A DNA stretch of 64,000 bases from DATIJJ01 sp035478795 (GTDB lineage Bacteria; Pseudomonadota; Gammaproteobacteria; DSM-16500), in contig DATIJJ010000014.1 in the NCBI GenBank assembly GCA_035478795.1, positions 1-64,000 of the forward strand, read 5' to 3'. Each line of letters begins with the position of its first letter. Position 1 is the stretch's first letter. This document shows, one piece after another, positions 1 through 6,954 of the stretch. The position numbers and the translations under genes were made by a program. The notes below the pieces were generated by a model, which did no database searches, was not told the origin of the DNA, and saw only the letters and a list, made by a program, of their open reading frames with translations.

Positions 1-39
1 TAATCACAGTTACCGGCTATGAATGAGTTCCGGGGGACT

Positions 40-1440
40 TTATTTTTTAGTTTCAGAGCCTTTTCTCGGCACATGAAATGCGACTGCTGAATTTTTTGAT
101 TCAATACTGGCTTGCACTGCCAGCAACCGCGCACGCAACGAATTTTTGTCAGTATCACTTGAAGAAAAAAATGAAGAAAAAGAACCTTCTCCTTTCAGTA
201 CACCTGTTTCAAGAAATCCAGCCAGCAGTTGGTTTTTACCATTTTTGTATGGGTGACCATGAATGAAAGATAAAAGAAGAGCATGCGCTCGTTTAAAGCC
301 TTTTTTGTGACTCGCTTCATTTTCTTTATTTTGCTCCATATAATCATAAATGGCATCAATGTATGCGGAAGCATCAAGGTCTTCGTAGTAAAATGACATT
401 ACCTGTTCTTTTGTAAATTGACCTAAATCAAAATTAGCATTACTTAATAATGCATTTTCCATTTCGGCACCAGTAAAAATGGCGCCTTCAAGCTTTGCTT
501 CAGAAAATATAGCATTTCGAAGATTTGCATCGGTAAAATCAGCGTTCGTAAAATTAGAGCCTGTTGCGTTCGCGCAGAATAAAATTGTACGATGAGGTTT
601 AGCAACTTTACCCTGGTTATTTTTATAACAAAATTTTGCATTAGAAAAATTGGCCAGAGAAAGATTGGCATGTTTCATGTCACAACCCACAAACGATGCA
701 GATATAAATATACCTTCGTTCATGCTGGCATTATCTAAAATAGTATATAAAAATTGGGTTTTTATAAAATTACTTCTATATAAATTAGCACGTGTGAGAT
801 TAGCATGCTCAAAATCCGTCTCACTTTTATGCGACTGATTATTTGACCAATGGTAATATTTACCAAAATACGTTGCGCCATAACATAAAGATAAATCAGC
901 ACACATCATGTTTGCGTGAGAGAAATCTGCGCCTGTCAGAATACTTAACCTGAAACTGCTATCTGTTAACACTGCATGTTGAAAGCCGAAAGGCGTACAT
1001 AGAATATTTTCAAATTTGGCACCTGCCAAGGACGCAAGCTTCAAATATATTTTATAACGATACTGCAAGCCATCAACTTCTCTAAAAAACTGCTTCAGCT
1101 CTTCGTCAGCACTCTCTTTTGACTTGCTCGTATCAGCCGCCTGATCCAGTTTTCCAAAAATGATGCCGTCCAGTTGTAAAGAACCGAGATCAACAGCTCG
1201 ATTTCGCACGAGCATTTCCTTATCAGGAGTAACCACTATCCCATCCCACTTTACCCCCTTAAAATCACGAAGCTTTTTTAAATTGTTATTGACTTCAAGC
1301 ACCATTTCAGAGGTCGCCAGTGGGAGATAACTACGAACAATAGATACAAGAGGCGCAGGCAGGTCAGTTGCGTCCTTTATTTCTCTTTCCAGAGCATCAG
1401 TGCGCTGTTGCCCGGATGGAGGATTTTCTTTGCCTGGCAT
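40..1440 (-). CDS. Pentapeptide-repeat protein with conserved C-terminal domain, possible effector
   Basis: About 466 residues. Residues ~137-337 are irregular pentapeptide repeats of the A(N/D)LxxA type (for example ANLTRANLYRSNF), which form a right-handed quadrilateral beta-helix. The last ~130 residues (FTKEQVMSFYY onward, with a SSSD stretch) match the C-terminus of the J/PP2C protein ending at 6955, so the two share a domain. Near the N-terminus LPAPLVSIVRSYL resembles the start of an F-box (LPxxLxxxIxxYL); this is weak. A TTG start at 1479 is possible, but a GGAGG lies 10 bases before the ATG at 1440 and the likely -10 box is at 1490-1495, so ATG 1440 is preferred. No signal peptide. 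Function unknown; a host-directed role is inference from domain style only. Confidence 0.75.
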   Translation of the reverse strand: MPGKENPPSGQQRTDALEREIKDATDLPAPLVSIVRSYLPLATSEMVLEVNNNLKKLRDFKGVKWDGIVVTPDKEMLVRNRAVDLGSLQLDGIIFGKLDQAADTSKSKESADEELKQFFREVDGLQYRYKIYLKLASLAGAKFENILCTPFGFQHAVLTDSSFRLSILTGADFSHANMMCADLSLCYGATYFGKYYHWSNNQSHKSETDFEHANLTRANLYRSNFIKTQFLYTILDNASMNEGIFISASFVGCDMKHANLSLANFSNAKFCYKNNQGKVAKPHRTILFCANATGSNFTNADFTDANLRNAIFSEAKLEGAIFTGAEMENALLSNANFDLGQFTKEQVMSFYYEDLDASAYIDAIYDYMEQNKENEASHKKGFKRAHALLLSFIHGHPYKNGKNQLLAGFLETGVLKGEGSFSSFFSSSDTDKNSLRARLLAVQASIESKNSAVAFHVPRKGSETKK

Positions 1441-1489
1441 GGATGGATAGCCTCCGTAAATTATGGGCTTTTTTGTCAATTATGTATAA

Positions 1490-1498
1490 ATTATAGCA
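1490..1498 (-). promoter_or_regulatory. Extended -10 promoter element of the pentapeptide gene
   Basis: On the minus strand the sequence reads TGCTATAAT, an extended -10 (TGN plus a perfect TATAAT), with only a T-rich stretch where a -35 would be. Transcription would begin near 1483, giving a leader of about 40 bases that contains GGAGG before the ATG at 1440. Confidence 0.55.
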
Positions 1499-1643
1499 TG
1501 CTACGCAGTGATAAAAAATTATTTGCAGAAGAAGATAATGCAGGAACCTGATAACACCCGAAATTTATATTAACACTTTGAGACAATAAAATTCCGCTAT
1601 TCAATAGTAGAAAGTCTATAACTATTTGAGTATAAAGGTAAAT

Positions 1644-2939
1644 TCAATTTCGATGACAATGCCGCTTAAAAGAAAGATTCACCAGGTCAGGTATACTTTC
1701 ATCTACTGTTTCGTTGCGCGGTTTTTTTATTGAATTTCTTGCTACATCAAAAAGTAACACAGGAGTGTCAGGGTTTCGAGTGACAAATGACCATTTCTGA
1801 TTCTCCCACTTCTGTTTAATTTCCGTTTCAGTTAAACATTTGTCGCTTTTTTCTATTTGCACACCCTGTATACTTTTTACTTCTACAGAATGGTCATAAA
1901 CATCTGGTGCGTCTATAAGATCTGGCATCTTATCCTCTAATGATTCCATGAAATTTTCTGCAAGATCAAAAAGACCTTTTCTAAAAATATTATCTAGAAA
2001 AGTTCCTTGTATTTTAAACTCTGCCTTCGCAGCGTCACGGAAACTGCTCCATTCTTCATCTGTCAGTTCACGACCGATTTCATTTTCTATTTGATCAATG
2101 TAATATTGTATTTCAGCAATATCAGTATATTTAATCGTTTTTAGACGCGCATAATTAGATACATCGCGACATTTTTCTATGTCAAATTGACTTTTTCGAC
2201 AAAGCACATTTTTATCAGTATATCTTTCCTTGAAGTTATCAAGAGTTTCATTGTTATGAATGATCGTGTCTGATAGTTTGTAGCGATATTGCTTAATAAA
2301 ATAAGTGCTTTGGGCGGTTTTTAATAGCTCATCAGGCAGCTGTTGTATTTGATGATCACAGAGATTTAATTTTGTTAAAAGATTAGTTATTTTATAGGTT
2401 CCAGTATCGGTATTAACTGCAGTGATATCTCGTCCTAAAACAAGTGCATCAATATAGCAAGACCAACCATCGATTTGACGACCTAATGTTAATGAGTGAG
2501 TTTTTATCCCTGTATTTAATTCTATAAATCCGGATTCGGTAGATCCTTTACTATCCATTAATAGCAGAACTTCATGTCCATTTTCTCTTACATATACAAT
2601 GAGAACTGCATGACGTTTACCCAATATAAAGGCTTCACGATAATCTTTATTGATATGCCGTATTTTGGATAAATAATGCTGGTTGAAATATATGAAATCG
2701 TTTTTCAACTCATCGTTTGTTGAATCACACATCCAGCCTGGTGCATCTAAAAGATCAAGAAAATTTTTTGGATTTTCTCTAACGGCAAAAGTAATTTTCG
2801 TTTTATATTTTCTTCTCAGATAAGAAATTAATTCAGGGAGTACTTTACTCAAATCAATATACTTGTTTCTACTATAATCTGATATAAGTTTATCTGTTTT
2901 TATTGTGGCATTCATTTTTAGTTTACGAAAAAATCCCAT
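1644..2939 (-). CDS. Putative CE-clan (Ulp1/YopJ-like) cysteine protease-type protein
   Basis: 431 residues, no signal peptide or membrane span. I recognise no named family over the full length, but residues 110-161 have the spacing of a CE-clan cysteine peptidase: His110 at the start of a hydrophobic strand (HAVLIVYV), Asp129 after the next strand (LLLMDS), Gln155 and Cys161 (GRQIDGWSC) leading into a helix. This is the H-D-Q-C order of Ulp1/SENP, ChlaDub and YopJ-type enzymes, which act as deubiquitinases, deSUMOylases or acetyltransferases. The C-terminal ~230 residues are helical and charged, without recognised motifs. AGGAG 9 bases upstream supports the start. Monocistronic, between two other unusual proteins. 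The catalytic reading is inference from motif order. Confidence 0.6.
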   Translation of the reverse strand: MGFFRKLKMNATIKTDKLISDYSRNKYIDLSKVLPELISYLRRKYKTKITFAVRENPKNFLDLLDAPGWMCDSTNDELKNDFIYFNQHYLSKIRHINKDYREAFILGKRHAVLIVYVRENGHEVLLLMDSKGSTESGFIELNTGIKTHSLTLGRQIDGWSCYIDALVLGRDITAVNTDTGTYKITNLLTKLNLCDHQIQQLPDELLKTAQSTYFIKQYRYKLSDTIIHNNETLDNFKERYTDKNVLCRKSQFDIEKCRDVSNYARLKTIKYTDIAEIQYYIDQIENEIGRELTDEEWSSFRDAAKAEFKIQGTFLDNIFRKGLFDLAENFMESLEDKMPDLIDAPDVYDHSVEVKSIQGVQIEKSDKCLTETEIKQKWENQKWSFVTRNPDTPVLLFDVARNSIKKPRNETVDESIPDLVNLSFKRHCHRN

Positions 2940-3056
2940 TTATAATCTACTCCTGGGTAATTTTAAATTTTGAACCGTAGCATAAGCATAATAATTTTCT
3001 GTGTAAAGTGGATCCATTTCAACCAGATAATTATTACAAATGATGAGTTGCCAGGT

Positions 3057-3263
3057 TTATGCAGACATATAATATTTAAGAACATCTACAGAAACTACAG
3101 GGCAAACTTCATAGGGCGTCAAAACCAGGCTCTCTTTTATATCTGCAACTCCGTGCTGTAAAAATACAGCTTTAAAGCCATGTTCTAACGCCCCCTGGAT
3201 CGTTGCCATTATGCATTTACTTGCAGACAAGCCACAATAGACGTCCCTGCCGGGATGAGTCAT
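3057..3263 (-). pseudogene. Remnant of an isochorismatase-family hydrolase
   Basis: The 68-residue frame reads like the C-terminal third of a cysteine hydrolase of the isochorismatase/nicotinamidase family: CGLSASKC followed by MATIQGALEHGF resembles the catalytic-Cys segment (CGxxTxxCVxxTAxxAxxxGY), then a beta strand. The N-terminal two thirds, with the catalytic Asp and Lys, are absent, and the upstream side is occupied by the tetR promoter. Most likely a decayed gene truncated when the TetR-SDR unit arrived. A small functional protein cannot be excluded. Confidence 0.45.
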
Positions 3264-3278
3264 TCAAAATAAATTGAT

Positions 3279-3307
3279 TTGACACGCAGCCTACCTATTA
3301 GTAGAAT
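3279..3307 (+). promoter_or_regulatory. tetR promoter with embedded operator
   Basis: TTGACA (3279-3284), a 17-base spacer and TAGAAT (3302-3307) make a near-consensus sigma-70 promoter. The imperfect inverted repeat CTACCTATTAGTAG (3291-3304) fills the spacer and touches the -10. The same core (CCTACCTATTAG) recurs before the downstream dehydrogenase gene at 3925, so this is the likely binding site for the TetR protein itself, giving autorepression. The TTG inside this -35 box would be an in-frame start codon but is unlikely to be used. Confidence 0.7.
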
Positions 3308-3314
3308 GCCGCCT

Positions 3315-3878
3315 ATGAAGACATCAGATATGAAAAATGACATACTGGATTGTGCACAAGCCCTGATTCAAATACGTGGGTATAATGGCTTTAGTTATGC
3401 AGATGTTTCAGATACCGTTGGTATTCGCAAGGCGAGCATCCATCATCACTTTCCGACTAAAGTGGATTTGGCTGTTGCTGTTGTTCAACGCTATAGGGAC
3501 GCTTTTAATGCCCGTTTGTTAAACATTAGTCATCAAAAAAATGCATCAAGCCACATCAGGCTGTATGCAGAATTATACCAGGAAGCGTTGAGTCAGGATA
3601 AATTATGTCTTTGTGGAATGCTGGCCTCTGACATGGAGACATTGCCGGATGAAGTAAAAAAGGTGGTTCGTGGTTTTCTTTCTGATAATGCGGCCTGGCT
3701 CGTCACCGTATTACATAACAACTACCCCAAAATTTCAAAAAAACGGTTGATTAATATAGCATGGCAAATAATAAATTTACTTCAGGGCGGAATGATAATG
3801 GCCCGTGTATCGCAAGATCCCGGAATGTTCTCTGCAAGTATTAAGGAAATGATTTCACAATTAAAATATCTTTCCTGA
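3315..3878 (+). CDS. TetR/AcrR-family transcriptional repressor
   Basis: About 187 residues from ATG 3315. The N-terminal helix-turn-helix is clear (ILDCAQALIQIRGYNGFSY, then IRKASIHHHFPTKVDLAVAVV, with the usual Y/H-HF-K pattern); the C-terminal half is the ligand/dimer domain. In-frame starts also exist at TTG 3279, ATG 3306 and ATG 3330. The promoter at 3279-3307 rules against the first two. 3315 would be nearly leaderless, and 3330 has a GAAG upstream. It probably represses itself and the dehydrogenase gene 80 bases downstream, since both promoters carry the same palindrome. The ligand is unknown. Confidence 0.9.
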   Translation: MKTSDMKNDILDCAQALIQIRGYNGFSYADVSDTVGIRKASIHHHFPTKVDLAVAVVQRYRDAFNARLLNISHQKNASSHIRLYAELYQEALSQDKLCLCGMLASDMETLPDEVKKVVRGFLSDNAAWLVTVLHNNYPKISKKRLINIAWQIINLLQGGMIMARVSQDPGMFSASIKEMISQLKYLS

Positions 3879-3924
3879 TCGTTCACAAGTAATATGAGAA
3901 TCTGTTTTTTTTTAACTAATTAAC

Positions 3925-3942
3925 CTACCTATTAGATGGTAG
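3925..3942. promoter_or_regulatory. Predicted TetR operator before the SDR gene
   Basis: CTACC-N8-GGTAG is a perfect inverted repeat sharing CCTACCTATTAG with the operator in the tetR promoter. It sits just upstream of a TAGTAT-type -10 and 17 bases before the start codon at 3959, where a bound dimer would block transcription. Confidence 0.6.
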
Positions 3943-3958
3943 TATACAGGAGATAGAA

Positions 3959-4741
3959 ATGCACAACATTAAAGAAAGCGTTCCATTTGATAAAACCAGA
4001 ACAACATTAATTATTGGCGGAAGCAGTGGGATTGGACTTGAAGTTGCAATGCTTTCATTAAAACAGGGAAATCGTGTCATCCTTGTTGGCCGGGAAGAAA
4101 ATAAATTAACCAAAGCTGTTTTATCATTAAAAGAACTGGGAAATATTCAAGGGTATAGCTATGACATTACCCAGCCAGACCAATTAAATAATTTATTTAA
4201 TGTACTTCAAAATGAAACCATTCATGAACTGGTAAATTCTGCAGGCATATTTAAGCCCATGTCCTTTCTCGAGCATACTTATTCTGATTATGACGGATAC
4301 AGTAACCTCACAAGGGCCCTATTTTTTGTTACGCAATATGTAGTGAAAAAAAATATGCCTGCACAAGGCGGCGCAATTGTAAATATTGGCTCCATGTGGG
4401 CAAAACAGGCTATTAAAGCGACACCCTCATCAGCTTACTCCGTCGCAAAAGCGGGTCTGCATGCACTCACGCAGCATTTGGCAATGGAGCTGGCTGAATA
4501 TCACATACGGGTAAATGCCGTATCCCCCGCAGTGGTCGAAACACCTATTTATAATTCATTTATTCCAAAAGAAAAAGTACGCGAAACTTTAAAAAGTTTT
4601 GATGCTTTTCATCCGCTTGGCCGAACAGGGCAACCTTTCGACGTGGCTGCCGTAGTCTGTTTTCTTCTTTCAGACAAGGCTTCCTGGGTAACCGGAGCTA
4701 TTTGGGATGTTGATGGTGGCGTCATGGCCGGGCGAAATTAA
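3959..4741 (+). CDS. Short-chain dehydrogenase/reductase (SDR)
   Basis: 260 residues, the usual length for a classical SDR. Visible motifs: the nucleotide-binding GGSSGIG near residue 18, NSAG in place of the usual NNAG, the catalytic Ser in NIGSMW, and YSVAK with the catalytic Tyr and Lys. The C-terminus (WVTGAIWDVDGG) is typical of the family. It would oxidise or reduce a small alcohol or ketone with NAD(P)(H); the substrate is unknown. AGGAG lies 6 bases before ATG. It is paired with the TetR gene and shares its operator, so it is probably induced by the compound sensed by TetR, perhaps a toxic carbonyl. Confidence 0.9.
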   Translation: MHNIKESVPFDKTRTTLIIGGSSGIGLEVAMLSLKQGNRVILVGREENKLTKAVLSLKELGNIQGYSYDITQPDQLNNLFNVLQNETIHELVNSAGIFKPMSFLEHTYSDYDGYSNLTRALFFVTQYVVKKNMPAQGGAIVNIGSMWAKQAIKATPSSAYSVAKAGLHALTQHLAMELAEYHIRVNAVSPAVVETPIYNSFIPKEKVRETLKSFDAFHPLGRTGQPFDVAAVVCFLLSDKASWVTGAIWDVDGGVMAGRN

Positions 4742-4777
4742 ATAATATTGGATAACCATATAAGATGAGGAGATCAA

Positions 4778-4810
4778 ATGAATAAAATTAGAAAATTTTC
4801 TGATGTCTGA
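4778..4810 (+). pseudogene. Ten-codon ORF behind a strong ribosome site, likely gene remnant
   Basis: ATG at 4778 follows a strong GAGGAG Shine-Dalgarno and lies 36 bases after the SDR stop, as a second operon gene would, but the frame stops after 10 codons (MNKIRKFSDV). The downstream bases belong to the convergent lysE-family gene. Best read as the surviving start of a deleted second gene of the TetR/SDR operon. A leader peptide is less likely because no gene follows on this strand. Confidence 0.4.
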
Positions 4811-4823
4811 GCATGCGCTAGAA

Positions 4824-5426
4824 TTAGCGGATACTGACTAACTGGCCATAGCATAAATATCCAGCTGTTATTATCAATAATATCCCCATAGTAAGATTAA
4901 ATAGTCGTAAACGAAAATGATCTTTTAAAAAATACGATACTTTATCACCTGAAATTGCCCAAACACTTAACGAAAGATAACATACAATGAAATAAATAAT
5001 CGTGAAAGTTAAAAATGAATCATAGCTTTCTGTGCTAGAAAAAATTGAGGCTCCAGATACACAAGCAATCCATGCTTTAGGATTTATCCATTGAAGTAAA
5101 AAACCTTCGTAAAATTTGGGAGTATCCTTTTTGCTTATTTCCAACTCTGGTTTTGAAGAAGCTATTTTGTACCCCATATAAATAATATATAACGAGCCTA
5201 CAATTGCTAAATAAGTCAAAAAAAATGGATAGGCATGAATAAACTGCGAAAACCCGAATCCAATAAAAAACAATAATGAGATAAAGCCTACGGTTGCCCC
5301 TGACACATAAGGAATAGTTCTCTTTGCACCATAACTAATGCCAGAAGAAAGAATAATCATATTCACAGGCCCCGGTGTAATTGACATGGCCAAAGAAAAT
5401 GAAACCATCGCTAATAAAAGTGTCAT
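4824..5426 (-). CDS. LysE/RhtB-family amino-acid exporter
   Basis: 200 residues with about six hydrophobic segments. The N-terminus carries the family signature SITPGPVNM followed by a glycine-rich segment (GAKRTIPYVSGATVGF), and WINPKAW marks the middle helix. These inner-membrane proteins export amino acids or related small solutes. The start has AGGA 8 bases upstream. It follows the DUF2000 gene by 21 bases, so the two are probably one transcript, divergent from a LysR regulator at 5987. Substrate unknown. A related fragment lies at 10350-10490. Confidence 0.9.
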   Translation of the reverse strand: MTLLLAMVSFSLAMSITPGPVNMIILSSGISYGAKRTIPYVSGATVGFISLLFFIGFGFSQFIHAYPFFLTYLAIVGSLYIIYMGYKIASSKPELEISKKDTPKFYEGFLLQWINPKAWIACVSGASIFSSTESYDSFLTFTIIYFIVCYLSLSVWAISGDKVSYFLKDHFRLRLFNLTMGILLIITAGYLCYGQLVSIR

Positions 5427-5447
5427 CGCAATTTTCCTGTATAAAAA

Positions 5448-5876
5448 TTATTTTAATAATCCCAGGCTACCAGTAAATTTATTTACAACTTTTATCTCGC
5501 CATACAGTGCCAAACCCAGATACTCTAAATGCTCAATTGGAGTATTCTCATATTGATGGACATAGTCAGCATAACTTTTCGTGGTTTGGGTTGCCGTAAT
5601 TAAATCAATTACTGTTAAGTCAGGTTCACAGGTTTTTACTGCCTGGCGCATCTCTTTAAGCAACTGACCGCTGCTTTTTAAAATGGGGATGGCCATCGTT
5701 GTAATCCCATGATGGTTATCTCCCGCATTATCTTTATGGTCATGGCCAATAATTTCAGGAATCATTTTGCCTAAATTAACCGATAGTACCGCTGCCGTAT
5801 TTGCAATTACTCCAACGGGTAAAGTGTGGTCAATCACAATCACACATTTTTTGCTTGATAAGTCTTTGTTATTCAT
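5448..5876 (-). CDS. DUF2000-family protein
   Basis: 142 residues. KCVIVIDHTLPVGVIANTAA followed by LG and a central IPILKSSGQLL strand match the DUF2000 family, small cytosolic proteins related in fold to peptidyl-tRNA hydrolase 2 (family knowledge); no biochemical role is established. GGGGAG is placed 3-5 bases before the ATG. First gene of a probable operon with the LysE-type exporter, opposite a LysR regulator. A second member lies at 42026-42448 beside an alanyl-tRNA-editing protein, so in both places the family sits with amino-acid-related functions. Confidence 0.75.
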   Translation of the reverse strand: MNNKDLSSKKCVIVIDHTLPVGVIANTAAVLSVNLGKMIPEIIGHDHKDNAGDNHHGITTMAIPILKSSGQLLKEMRQAVKTCEPDLTVIDLITATQTTKSYADYVHQYENTPIEHLEYLGLALYGEIKVVNKFTGSLGLLK

Positions 5877-5986
5877 ACACTCCCCTTAAAAAATCTCGTA
5901 ATATTATACTGCTTTATAGATTAGCATACCCGATAAAACATGATTAGATGCTATAATTAGAATTGATTATTCGATTGGATAGAACA

Positions 5987-6883
5987 ATGATTGATGAATT
6001 ACGTGCACTGGCAATCTTCGCCAAAGTGGTAGAGGCAGGCTCATTTCGGGCAGCCGCAAATACGCTTAAACTGTCGCCTTCGGTTGTGAGCCACCATGTG
6101 GCACAGCTAGAGGAGCGACTTGGTGTTGCTCTGCTTTATCGATCTACGAGACGACTTTCCCTTACTCATGAAGGCGAAAAATTATTCATTAGCGCAGAAG
6201 CAATGTTATCGGCCGCAGAAAAGGGGCTTGGTAGCGTTGCATATCACGCCATGGAACCAACGGGTAAATTAAATTTGACTGTCCCCGCCATGCTCGTCAG
6301 AAGTCCACTTGTTAATGATATCGCAGCATTTGCCAAGGCATTTCCAAAAGTAACACTTTCAATAAGCTTTAGTGACATACAGCAAGATTTAATTCGGGAA
6401 GGTATTGATCTTGCAATTAGAATGGGTAACTTAAAAGATAGTTCTTTAAAATCTAAAAGACTCTTCACTATGACACGTAAACTCGTTGTCGCTCCCGCTT
6501 TAATGAACGAGTATAAGGTTCCAGGACGACCACAAGATCTGCTTAACTGGGACTGGATAGGGTTCAATGTGCGTCCAAATACCAAAAAATTAATTAATCA
6601 AAAGGGCAAAACTTGTGTAATCAATTTTGAATCAAAAATTATTGTTGATAGTATGGATGCTGTGTGCCAATTGGCAATTGCAGGATCAGGATTAGCAACC
6701 CCACCTGCGTTTCTTGTAGCAGAAGATATCCATAAGGGATACCTTGTTGAGCCCCTGCCTGAATGGCAAGCGGAATCTATTCCTGTTTATATTGTATGGC
6801 CACCCAATGTTTCTAAAGAATCTCTGACGTTTCGATTTATAGCGTTCCTGGAGATGAGGAAAAAATCCTGTTTGAGTCTCTAA
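5987..6883 (+). CDS. LysR-family transcriptional regulator
   Basis: 298 residues from ATG 5987. An upstream in-frame TTG at 5963 lies too close to the TATAAT at 5952-5957. The N-terminal winged helix is typical (FAKVVEAGSFRAAANTLKLS, then LEERLGVALLYRSTRR), followed by the periplasmic-binding-protein-like co-inducer domain with the motif GIDLAIRMG. It most resembles the AaeR/DsdC-like group lacking extra domains. Divergent from the DUF2000-LysE operon across a 110-base gap, so it probably controls that operon and itself; the co-inducer is likely an exported amino acid or analogue (inference). Confidence 0.92.
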   Translation: MIDELRALAIFAKVVEAGSFRAAANTLKLSPSVVSHHVAQLEERLGVALLYRSTRRLSLTHEGEKLFISAEAMLSAAEKGLGSVAYHAMEPTGKLNLTVPAMLVRSPLVNDIAAFAKAFPKVTLSISFSDIQQDLIREGIDLAIRMGNLKDSSLKSKRLFTMTRKLVVAPALMNEYKVPGRPQDLLNWDWIGFNVRPNTKKLINQKGKTCVINFESKIIVDSMDAVCQLAIAGSGLATPPAFLVAEDIHKGYLVEPLPEWQAESIPVYIVWPPNVSKESLTFRFIAFLEMRKKSCLSL

Positions 6884-6954
6884 AAACATTCGGAACAATC
6901 TGAAATCAATTTAACTGAAAATCGAATTTTGATGAGACACTAGTGCGTAAATTT

